Assembly (NCBI GenBank): GCA_036924285.1
Contig: JAYKYS010000004.1
Span: 18,260,001 to 18,324,000, forward strand
Origin: Asterella californica
Taxonomy: Eukaryota > Streptophyta > Marchantiopsida > Marchantiales > Aytoniaceae
DNA: 64,000 bases
Direction of reading: 5' to 3'
Shown: piece after piece, positions 11,147 through 21,352 of the stretch
Position numbering within the stretch: the first letter of the stretch is position 1
Layout of the letters: every line of letters begins with the position of its first letter
Notes under the pieces: generated by a model
What the model was told of the DNA's origin: nothing
The model's database searches: none
The model's input: only the letters and a program-made list of their open reading frames with translations
Position numbers and translations under genes: made by a program

Positions 11147-11317
11147 ATGTTTAGAGTTCAGTTCTATATTAGACAAAAAGAGATTATGAGAGAACACATG
11201 GAGAGAACGTTGGGAGGAGAGAGAGCTAACGCGATGTTAGCAACATTAGAACCTTTCGTGTATCCTGTAGTGATCTATGACGCATTCGAGGCTATTCTTT
11301 ACATCTTGTTCACTTAG
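11147..11317 (+). CDS. Leader uORF of element B, conserved small domain
   Basis: This 56-codon ORF follows the primer site. It is not a family I can name. Its C-terminal half carries a pattern PFVYPVVI…AILYIL that matches two tandem uORFs in the leader of F and of I (PFVIPLFV…VVILTLY and PVILPIVT…DLTLYIL). The N-terminal half is basic and aromatic. The location just upstream of gag suggests either a small accessory peptide or translational control. Translation is not proven; sharing across element families is the main support. Confidence 0.5.
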   Translation: MFRVQFYIRQKEIMREHMERTLGGERANAMLATLEPFVYPVVIYDAFEAILYILFT

Positions 11318-11394
11318 AAAGAGTTTGAGGAGAGTTGAAAGGGAATGAAACAAGAGTTGTAGAGAAAGGAGGAGAGAGAAGTTATTAGAGGAGA

Positions 11395-11890
11395 AAAATT
11401 TCCGAGTTTGAGAATTTCTGCTCTCTGGAAAATTTTTACAGTCATTGTCTGATTTTCTGTGAATTTTATTTTCCAGTGAAACTTTCGAGGACTGTAGCTT
11501 GGCTGATAACTTATCTACTACAAAAGAAATCATAGGAAAAGGTGGTCTAGAGAGGGAGCAATGAAGTTTCAAAGTTGAGGGGGTCTATTCGTGAGAGTTG
11601 AGGAATTCTGTTCTCTGGAAAAAGTTTACAGTCATTGTCAGATTTTCTGTGAATTTTATTTTCCTGAGAAACTTTTCAGTGTTTTAGATTGGTTGATAAG
11701 CTATCTATGACAACAGAAATCAAGAGAAAAGGTGGTATGGAGAGAGAGCCATGAATTTTCAAAGTTGAGGGGGTTGAAAGCCATGAGAGAAGTGAAAATA
11801 TACAAATTTCAGTTCTCGGAAAATTTGTACAGTCAGCACCATCTCTTTTGATTAAGGAATTTTCTATTGAAACTTCATTCGTAAGTAGCT
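11395..11890 (+). repeat. Tandem leader module in element B (~190-200 bp period)
   Basis: Two and a half copies occur. Each has TCTGGAAAA…TTTACAGTCATTGTC, then GATAAGCTATCTATGACAA, then AAAGTTGAGGGGGT. The TTTACAGTC anchors are at about 11435, 11625 and 11826. Two related modules with the same spacing are in the leader of F. The module may be a cis-acting RNA element; no gene is evident. From 11891 to 12444 I see only leader sequence without a supported gene. Confidence 0.7.
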
Positions 11891-12444
11891 TGGAGGTTGA
11901 GCTACTGGAGATCACAAAAATCTTGGAGAGATCTCTTACCGATTAAGAGATATACGGTTCGACATACAAGGAGGTCTTGACGATACGTCATGGGGAATCC
12001 AGTTCGAGTACCGAGGTTGAAGAAGAGACGTTTGGGAGTTAGAACGGAGACGGAAAGGCCAACGTTAAGTATAGAGGCATTGCGATCAAGCATCTATTGC
12101 AGTTGGGGTGCCATTTTTGCTTTATATAAAGAAGCTTCTGCGAGCATCGGCGCAGATGCGAAGAAGGTTGAGTTCAAGTATCATTCACTGTGGAGGCCAC
12201 GAATGCTCCTGGCGAAGTAGAGTGTGATCCTTACAAAAGTGATTTTAAGATGTCTGCTAGGATCAGTACAGACGATGGTCATGAGGATATTATCATGGAC
12301 TCTTAATTTTAGATTGGATTTTATTTCGTGTATAGCATGTATAATACACGGTTTTCAGTATAAAGCTCGAAAGAGTTAAGAAAGTGATGTAGAGTTATTT
12401 TCTTCAAAGATATTTTGTCCACTTAATGGTTGAGAAGGTGCAAC

Positions 12445-12921
12445 ATGAGTGGAAGTTCAAAAGATTGGAAAGTTAGACTTAGAAACCTTCCTCAAGGTTT
12501 AGATGTCATAGTAAGCGTCGGAGAGAGCTCGAAAGAGATTATCGTTGAGTTTGAGAACCCTAGTACAAAACCTCAAGTAGAATCTCCGAGGACAAGAGTA
12601 GAAACCAACTTGTGGTGTTATTTCTGTAGAGGGTTGGGACATAAAGTAGTGAATTGTCCAACTAGAATCAAAACCGAGAGAGCTAAAGGGAAGCGGGAGT
12701 TTACTGATTTAAGTCTTCGAGTGGGTCCATCGTCACCAGCGCCAATTCATCTTCTAGGAGAAGATCCTTGTCCAAGTTGTGGAGTGGGTGATCTATCAAG
12801 AGGACACAAGTGCGTCGATGTGGCCGCCCTACTTACGTCAGTAGTCGAGAAGTTGGACGAGACTCAAAGAGCTGAGACGGAGAAGTTGTCGACTTCAAAA
12901 GAGGACTCGGCTGAGTTGTGA
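12445..12921 (+). CDS. ORF0 of element B, small double-zinc-motif protein
   Basis: This is a 158-aa ORF before gag. Residues ~1-40 form a predicted beta-rich region (WKVRLRNLPQGLDVIV). A CX2CX4HX4C knuckle follows (CYFCRGLGHKVVNC, about residues 60-73), then a basic stretch, a conserved DLSLRVGPSSP block and a second motif CX2CX8HXC (CPSCGVGDLSRGHKC, about 112-126), with a coiled-coil-like tail. B2 has the homologue at 63307-63771 with all zinc ligands kept. Gag has its own knuckle, so this is an extra nucleic-acid-binding protein. Its function is unknown; RNA binding or chaperoning is my inference. ATG 12445 aligns with the B2 start better than upstream alternatives. Confidence 0.72.
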   Translation: MSGSSKDWKVRLRNLPQGLDVIVSVGESSKEIIVEFENPSTKPQVESPRTRVETNLWCYFCRGLGHKVVNCPTRIKTERAKGKREFTDLSLRVGPSSPAPIHLLGEDPCPSCGVGDLSRGHKCVDVAALLTSVVEKLDETQRAETEKLSTSKEDSAEL

Positions 12922-13137
12922 TGGAGATCGTCATTCGGATGGTGGAGAAGACGGTGATGCGACTCAGGCTCATGATTACCTTGGGAGAAGAGATGGCACA
13001 AGAGGTGTTGTTACAACCATTTCCTTTCATTTTACCTATGGTAGATTATTCGCGAATGAAATTGATGATGTTCGTACTCTTTTAGCGAGTAGTTATTGCA
13101 CAAAAATTAGAAGGGTAGAAAGAATAGTTACAAGATG

Positions 13138-16100
13138 GGGAAGTTACCAGTGTTTCATGGAAGGACAATGAAGATGTAGAACCATTTGTACGAGATTTCA
13201 AAAGGGGTTGCATTGGAAACAACGTGAGAAGGAAGGAAGAATGGGTGTTGTTACTGCTAGAGTTTTTAGAAGATTTTGCTCTTACGTGGTATGAAGACCG
13301 AGTGAAGAGCAAGACACTTGGTGCAGTTGAGGACACATGGGAGACGTTGAGTAATGCACTCATCGAAGAATTTCTTCCAGAAGAGAGTTATGAGAAGCTC
13401 ATGGTGGAGCTTACTCATTTGAAGCAACGGGACGACGAGAAAGTTCGGCAATATGCCGAAAGGGTGGATAAGTTGGAGCAACGGTTTCGGACGGTCCTAC
13501 GGAAGAGTGGAGACAATGTGGAGCTAACGATGGCGGGGATTGGAGCAGTGTTGACCAAGAACTTGGTGGGAGGGTTGATGCCTTCAATTCCAACCCAAGT
13601 GAGGTACGAGAAGCCAGTAACCAAAGCGGAGGTCATCAAGATTGCGACAAATATGGAAGAGAGTTTGGATGAAGGAGATATCATCCAACCTCATCATGCT
13701 GCTCTGGTGTCGACTCCGACTCCTGGTGTAGCCACAACGATCGCACCTGCACCATCACAATTGGTGATTGCTTCAACGTCAGCTTCTACTCCAACGGTGG
13801 TGCCAAGACCGTTTGTCCCAACAACGATGTCTACTGCTATCTCTGATTTTCATGCCGAGCTAAAGAGCATCACCGATACTCTTGCGGATCTCAAGATAAA
13901 TGTGGTGCAGTTACGAGAATGGAGGAACAAAGGTGGACGAGGAGGTCAAAGAGGTTACGACAACAATCCCAACCGAGGAAATCAAGATAACTTTGGAGGC
14001 AACCAAGGTAACTTTGGAGGAATCACTTGTTGGACGTGTGGAGGTTCTCATTTCCAGCGAAATTGTCCTAACAACGGAGCAAGAGGTGCCGAAGCTATCA
14101 GAATGAATGTGGGTGGAGGAAATCCATCACAAGGACGAGACAAGGGGGTGGCTACTATCGATGTCGTGCAAGATCCCATCTACGAGAAAGGAGAGAGTTC
14201 AAACTCTTCTCATGCACCGGTGGAGCTTTTAGCTCAAGAAAGGAAAGAACTCGATTTTCTGATGAACCGGTTTTCATGGAGGAGTCAGCAAGTAGAAGTA
14301 CTCGTTCGAGTAATATTTCGAGTACACCAAGGGAGCCAAGAAGGAAGCTGGAGATGGCGGATTTCACCATTTCATCTTCCCAAGCGGGATATGATGTGGT
14401 TGAAGATGTGGGTGCTCAGAAAGCCAACATCACTGTTGGACAACTGATCGCACTTAATCCCTGCTTACGAAGGGAACTCAGAGGAGGACTGAGTTCTAAG
14501 AGAAGCAAGAAGAAGAAATCCAAGAGCAAGACATCAAAGTCTGTGGGAGTTGGTGTGGTGGATGTGCATGCTTCAGAGGTATGCACTAGGGCTTCAAAGA
14601 TTGAAGTCCGGTTGAATGATCACTATGTCTCTGACGTATTGGTGGATGGAGGGTCGGCTGTAAACGCCATATCGGAGAGGTTGATGAAGAAGTTGGGGAT
14701 GGAACCAACTCGTCCGGCTAGCATTGTCGTGGAGATGGCTAACAAGCAACGGGTAAGACCTCTTGGTGTGTTAGAGAATGTGGTCGTGTCTGTGATGGGA
14801 GTTCAAACATTGATGTTCTTTCAAGTGTTAAAGGACTCTAGTTATGATTTGCTCCTAGGTAGGCCTTGGTTGAGAGCTGTGCGCACCACTGATAGGTGGC
14901 ACAAGGGATACTTACGGATTGGGCCTAGAGATCATAGAGTGATAGTTCCTCTCTCGGGTGTTGGAGTTGTGACTTCTGACTCTGATAGACCCACTAGTGA
15001 CTACTGGGAATCTGATACGGAGGACGATCAGAGTGTCTCAAAAGTAGATACCGGAAATTCTTACGATCAAGAATCCTCGTCTGAGGACGAAGGATTTGAT
15101 CGAGATGAATCATTACATCAGCTTAGTGCTATTGACTTGTTGCCTCGACCAGCAGTAGAGAAAGATCTTGACAAAGAAGAGTTGAATGAGGCAGAGATTG
15201 TGAGAAGACTCTCTACCTTGAAGTTTGGTATCAATGTTACTCAAGAAGAGAAAAGTAGATTCCTAGATATATTTCAAAAATATATCCATGTGTTTGCTTT
15301 CAGCTACAAGGATTTGAAGGAGGTGACTCTCGAGACTCATCGAATCGAATTGGAGGAGCACGCAAGACCAGTTCGACAGAAGCAGAGAAGGGTCAATCCC
15401 ACAACGGCAATGATGGTCAAGGAAGAGATAGACAAGTTGAAGGAGGCGAGTTTCATCTATGAGGTGGAGAACTCAGAATGGGTTTCACCCATTGTGATTG
15501 TCAAGAAGAAGAATGGTAAGCTGCGAGTGTGCAAAGACTAATAGAAGTTGAATGCAGTTACCAAGAAGGATTATTATCCTCTATCATTTATAGATGAGAT
15601 TTTGGAGGAAGTTGCTGGTCATGAGTGGTACAGCTTTGGTGATGATTATAGTGGGTATAACCAGATCAAGATAGCACAGGAGTACCAACAGTTGACTACT
15701 TTCACTACTCCTTGGGAAACATTTGCATTTCGGGTGATGTCATTCGGACTGTGTAATGCTCCGGCCACGTTTCAAAGGTTCATGAACAAGGTGTTTGAAC
15801 CATTCATAGGGAAGTTTGTTCGGGATTTCATTGACGATTTCGGTGTGTACGGAAGAAAGGAGGACCACTTTGATCATGTGATCAAAGTTTTGCAGCGGTT
15901 GGAGCAAGCCAACGCTTCTCTAAATCCAGAGAAGTGCATCTTTGACAGCGAAGAAGGTCTACTGTTGGGACACATCATTTCTAAGAATGGAATTGCGGTA
16001 GATCCTGAGAAGGCGAAGAAGATTGTGGATCTTTCATTTCCGATCAACTTGACAAAGTTGAGACAGTTTCTTGGCATGGTTGGATATTATCGTAGGTTTG

Positions 16101-18029
16101 TCTTTTCCTTCTCAAACAAAGCAATAGCTTTGACTATGTACATGAAGAAGGGAGTTGATTTTGACTTGATAGTGCATGATCAGAAGGCAAAGGAAGCATT
16201 TTAGGAGCTGAAAAAGGCATTGGTGACAACTCCTATACTTGCTAAACTTGAGTGGAGTAAAGCATTTATTCTGTATACGGATGCCTCCAATGTAGCATCA
16301 AATCGGAATCGGATGTACATTAAGTCAATTAGATGGAGATGGGCATGATCATCCTATAGCTTATGCTAGTAGGCAGATGGTTCCAGCGGAGAAGAACTTC
16401 TCCGTGACTAAACGAGAAGGATTAGCGGTGATCTTTGGATTGAAGAAATTTCGACATTACTTGCTAGGAGGGAAATTTTCCATAGTCACAGATCACAAGG
16501 CTTTAAAGTATATCTTTAATAAGCCTAATGCCGAAGGTCGTATTGCTCGTTGGAAGATCCTTCTAACAGAATATGATTACGTGATCGAAGATAGACCAGG
16601 GAAAAAGCATGCGAATGTTGATCTTTTGTCGATGGCTTATGATGATGAGGGAGAAGAACCATTTGATGATTCGTTTCCAGACGAGCATCTGATGACCATC
16701 ACAAGCATTGAGGAGATACCGGACGAGTACAAGGAAATTTGGAGTTTCCTTGCAGATGGCTCTTTTTCAGAAGGTATGCATACTCGAGAACGTAACGCGT
16801 TGATCAAGAGATGCAAACCTTACACCATGGTGGAGGGAATTCTATTTCATCAAGGAGCAGATGGCTTACTAAGGAGAGCAGTTGGTCAGAAGGAGGCGTT
16901 CAAGCTAATGCACGAGTTTCACGACGGTACTGTTTGCGGAGGTCACTTTGCTGGTAAGATAACAGCCTTCAAGATTTTGGATGCTGGTTATCATTGGAGA
17001 GGTATTTTCAATGAATGTTTAGACTATTGCAAAACTTGTGACGTATGTCAAGCATTTGCTCTAAAGTCTACTAGAACACCTCCTTTAAGATCAATTTCAG
17101 TATTAGGGCCGTTTGAGAAGTGGGGTATTGACTTTGTAGGTCCTCTTAATAAGACACCTCGAGGCAATAGACACATTGTAGTCGCCACTGACTATTGTAC
17201 CAAGTGGGTAGAGGCTAGACCTTTGAGAGAGACCAATGAAACAGAAGTCGGTAGATTCCTATGGGAGAGGATCATCACAAGATTTGGATGTCCATTAGAG
17301 TTGGTTTCGGATAGAGGAGGAGAGTTTGTAAGGAGCATGACTACTGCTATGCTACATCATTTTTCTATCAAGGCACGAGTAACGACCTCATACAAACCAA
17401 ATGCTAATGGTCTTGCGGAGAAGATCAATCTTACACTTTGTATGATGCTCGCCAAAGATGCTGGTGTTGAGACTGTGAAACATACTTGGGATAAGAGGCT
17501 ACATGCCATCTTATGGGAGTATCGAACGATAACAAAGACTTCTACTGGGTACTCTTCATTTCGACTGGTTTATGGAGTGGAGTCCAAGTTGCCGATCCAA
17601 TTCGAATTGGATACTTTTCAAACTATTCAACGAAAGTTGAAAAGGTCGAGGGGAGAAGACGTGGTCAGATCAAGAAGAGAGCAACTCATGGAGTTGGAAG
17701 AGACCCGAGCAGTAGCAATGATCCGGATGGAACGAGCTCAGGCGTACCAAAAGAAGAGTTACGACAAACGGTTGGGCAAGAGGGAGGTAAAACCTTTTCA
17801 AGTCGGAGATTCGGTTATGTTGTATGATGCTATCAGATTCAAGAGGGCTAGGAAGAAGTTTCTTCCAAGATATTTTGGTCCTTTTGTTGTAGATAAGGTG
17901 TGGAGCAACTTCACATATGACCTTCAGGAGTTGGGAGGAAGGAGATTCGATCGGGTCAACCATGACAAGTTGAAGTTGTTTCATCGACGAAAGTTCTCTC
18001 TTCACTCCGAGGACGGAGCGAAAATTTAG
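13138..18029 (+). pseudogene. gag-pol: gag-pol polyprotein of element B, multiply broken
   Basis: Compared with B2, the domains are a gag (from MGKLPVFHG at 13138) with a CX2CX3HX4C knuckle (CWTCGGSHFQRNC near 14030), a protease with VLVDGGSAVNAI near 14640, an RT with FIDDF near 15830, RNase H (from about 16270) and an integrase with an HHCC motif near 16920-17050 and a DDE core from about 17130, ending with the GPF-type module at 17880. Breaks include a frameshift near 13170, a frameshift near 14270, two adjacent stops TAA TAG at 15539-15544 in the RT, a TAG at 16202-16204, and a small duplication that shifts the frame near 16300 in RNase H. From about 16377 to 18029 the frame is open for 550 codons. 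Confidence 0.9.
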
Positions 18030-18958
18030 TCCGGGGGTAAAATGTAACGACCTATGTTACACAAAGGAAGTTTGTCTATTAGTAAGGTGTTTAGTTATAA
18101 CTAAGTGTTGAGAATGTTTATTTGCTGCCAAAGTACTTTAAGGAGGTATCAAGTTAGTCATGACTAGCTAAAAGTTAGTTATGGTTAAACTTAGCTGTAC
18201 TTTTGGCAGAATTCAGATATTTGCTAAAGGGTGAGCACTACTATCTTGTCATCTTGTCTAAAAGGTAGAAAGGAGGTGGAAAGTATCCCTTATCTCCTTT
18301 TTGACTTGATATTAATGGTTGGATTAAAGTTGTGGACTTTGTGGGCATTAAAAACAAGAAGAGATTCCACATATTTCCTTTTTAGTGGGTCCTAGTGTAG
18401 AGGGGGGGTGGAAATTCGAGATTCCTTGAGAATATTCTAGAATCCTTCTAGAAGTTGTTGACTTTGAAGGAATAAGCCCATGTGAAAAGGTAAGAAGCCC
18501 ATGTGATTAATGCTTTTACCTTAAGTAATATCTTAGTAAAACCCTGTAAAAGTAGTTACGGCTGAGTTACCGGAGGGTACCAAAGTAAAAACCTAGAATG
18601 TATAAATAGAGGAGTAGAGAAGAGCTCCTCATCCTTGTTTTCACATCGTCGTAATGACAACTTGAGTAATATAGAGAGAGTGGGATATTTTTAGTATGTA
18701 AGAACTTGAGAGACGTCGTTAGAATCGAGGATTTTAGTTGATGAGTTTATGGAGATTTTTAGTTGATAAGTTTGTGGGTGTATGAATGAGTGAACTTAGC
18801 ATTTTTCCTTTCAAGATTCATGGTGTGCTTCCATCAAAGCCATCAGAGGTGACCCCTGAGTGAGAGACAGGCCCGACATTTGCAGATTCATCGATGACGA
18901 TCGTGGTGGTTGAGAGATCGAGGGGGTAGTTGATCGATGAGATCGTGAAGGGTTTACA
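18029..18958 (+). repeat. Polypurine tract and 3' LTR of element B
   Basis: The tract GTCCGGGGGTAAAA lies immediately before the LTR start at 18043. The LTR is 916 bp and ends TTTACA at 18958, followed by the second GGTC target copy. It contains the TATA box at 18601-18608. Confidence 0.92.
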
Positions 18959-20067
18959 GGTCGTAGGTGACTGAACCTTCAAAAACTCCTCCCTGCGGCT
19001 TAAAATCGCACACATCGCACAAACGGATCGTCTAAACTGATATCCGTCTTCTCTGGTAGGTAGATCTAGCTACCCTGAACCCAACAAGACTCCAAACAAG
19101 CCGTTTGGAGTTCTCCTTGCAAAACCACACGAGAAATTTGGTCGCAGGTTGCAAAAAACTGACGTAAATCGACTCCATGCGGCTTAAACTCGCGCACCAT
19201 ACCCAAACCAACAATCCAATCCACACACGGTCTTTTCCTATGAGTAGATGAAGACTCCCTGATCGCGTAGGCACCAAGAACGAAGAGCTTGGCTCACCGA
19301 TTGCGAAGAACAAACCAATCCTCAGGTCGTAGGCGAACTAAAATCTGATGTAAGCGCTTCTCTGCGAGTCAATTTCACTCAGAACTCTCAAACCGTCCGA
19401 TGAAAACTCGTACCGTCTTCAATTTCCTGTAGAACTCGGTGTTTTGATCTCGATGGATCCAAGGACAGCAAGTTTGGACTCCGAACGGTCGAACTCTCCT
19501 TCATAGATAAATGAAATCTTCAAGTCTCTCTCCTGCGTCTCAATTTCACTCAGTACGCACACACCGATCCATCTCTTCCCAAACCGTCTTAACCTGTGCG
19601 TAGCTTGCACAGATCTGAATCCAATGACATCTTGCGCGCGTGTATTGGACTTCCTAATTCTCCAAACCATCCACCGACAGGTGGCAGGCACAAGCTAGCC
19701 CTTAAGCTGCCCCCTTGTTATAGTCTTTGTACGTACAAAGTTCTCTGATAATAAACTGAAGCAGGCCCCTTGCGTCTTTGATATAACGCCTGAAGCCTCA
19801 AATACCAAGTCAGCAAGTAAACTAGGACCTAGCTTGATTTTTCCTTCCTTCGAATCGCATAATTTTTTCACAAGACGTCCAAACGAAATAAACAAGGTGC
19901 TTATGAAAAGCTGACAACGAGCTCTACCCATCGATGCGATGAAAGTGAAGATCCGAAGTTGCGCTGTCGTGATGTGAATCATTTCACTAGTAAATGATTC
20001 ACTTCTCTGTCACGCGTTAGTCTCTCTGAGTGAAGTTAAGACCTCAGAGAAGTCCATTTTTGGAAGA
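18959..20067. repeat. Degenerate ~180-bp tandem repeats and flanking sequence
   Basis: Four diverged units begin with GGTCG(T/C)AGG or similar at about 18959, 19140, 19323 and 19488. They share blocks such as TGCGGCTTAAA.TCGC, CAATTTCACTCAG and ACCGTC(T/C). On the minus strand these read as open stretches with no recognisable product. Minus-strand text near 19700 (GGGGGCAGCTTAAG) resembles part of the A LTR, so this may be an old minus-strand LTR. I see no supported gene. Confidence 0.5.
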
Positions 20068-21284
20068 TGTTATATATTTTGAGTCTTAGTAGGTTGATTA
20101 CCATGTTGATAGGGCTTAAGCTCATGGGCTGTATTTGCGTGTCGCCCATGCACGCTTTCTAGCTGATTTAAGTTATTTTTCGGGGCTACGTGTCATTTTA
20201 GGTAGTTTAAGTTTTACGTTGGCACTCTAGGGGGCTTGACGTGGTAGCCTATGAGTGTAGATAAGTTACCAGGTAGTTTAAGGCACAAAAGGACAGTCAA
20301 GTGGAGCTATGAACTCCCATTGGTCCATTTTTGTCTTTTGTAAAACTCTAAGTTTAGAAACAGAGCTCTAGAGTGGATTTCGAGCAATTGGTGAGAGTAC
20401 TACGAAATCTGAGAGCATAAGGAGATAGAGCTCGTCGTGCCAAACACTGTCAGTGAAAAGTTTGATCGATTTGGAGCAATAAAGAAGGAGTTATGGCTGA
20501 TTGAAGTTCGATTTGTGTCAGAATTGCAGCACTTCTGTTGAATTTGGGGTTTTGAGTGTCAATTGTAGCAGAATTGAGGAAATCGCTTCAAACCTTCGTG
20601 GTTGTGTTCATTGTCAGCCCGGCTATGACTGTCAAAAAAGTTTCAAGTGATTTGAGTTATTGAGTAATTCAGGGCGGCCGCTGAAGCAGAGGGGGTCTGT
20701 AAAGCTCGCAATCTAAAGCAGCAACATCAGAGAACGAAATCTGGAGTTCTGTGTACAATCAGGAGGTCCAACTTCACAGGAGTGTTCAGCAAGCTGTGTA
20801 TTGCAAATCCTGTAAGAAACTTCGAAATTGATCAAGCCAATCTCCTGTTATAGGTCGAAATAGCTGGCTGGGTATCAGAAATTGTCATAATTTCTCTGTT
20901 CAGAAAGTTTCTACTCATATCTTGGTGCTCTGAATTGATCTCAAGCTGAAACTTCGTATGTGTATCCAGTAGGACCTCATTGACATGTAGGAGAAGTTCT
21001 GAAGTCTAAACCTTCACCTATTTCTCAATCCTGAGTATCAAAGTTCGCCGTCAGATCTTATCATTGCTAGTTAAGCCTGAACTTTGCTTCCTGAACATAT
21101 CAGAAGAGCCAAGAGACTTGTATGAGCGTTTTTCAGTATCACCTTGTAACCTGAAGCCTATCCTTTGAGCAAACCAGCCACAGCCAGGAGTCTAGTGCTT
21201 CCCTAAGTAGACTGAACACAACCTTCAAGCTCATATCACAGCCAAAAAGTTCCGCCCTTCCCGAGGAAAACTCTCAACTCTACA
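20068..21284 (+). repeat. 5' LTR of element D (mosaic of C-like and A-like parts)
   Basis: From about 20080 to 21220 it follows the C LTR in order (TTTTGAGTC.TAGTAGG, GTCGCCCATGCACGC, GGGCGGCCGCTGAAGC and others). Its last ~40 bases instead match the A LTR end (CCGCCCTTCCCGAGGAAAAC, CTCTCAACTC.ACA), followed by the A-type primer site TGGTGCTTCCACTGAGAG at 21287. No gene is inside. Confidence 0.75.
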
Positions 21285-21352
21285 TCTGGTGCTTCCACTG
21301 AGAGATCTTGGGGTGATTGATTGAGAAGGTTGAGTTGTTACAAGGAGAAGAG

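Larger units (their letters stand above)
10229..18958 (+). mobile_element. Element B, Athila-like Ty3/gypsy retrotransposon
   Basis: The element is bounded by LTRs starting TGTAACGACC and ending TTTACA and flanked by a 4-bp duplication GGTC (10225-10228 and 18959-18962). The internal order is tRNA-Asp-like primer site, leader uORF, repeated leader module, small zinc ORF, then gag-protease-RT-RNase H-integrase. The RT resembles plant Athila-type RT (DYKKLNAVTKKDYYPL, GLCNAPATFQRFM, DFIDDF). Several frameshifts and stops make it non-functional. A better preserved relative, B2, is on the minus strand at the right end of the window. Confidence 0.92.

Noticed and set aside
19032..19982. Minus-strand ORFs of 90-95 codons as host exons
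   Set aside because: They lie in a degenerate tandem repeat, show no recognisable domain and no clear splice or start context.
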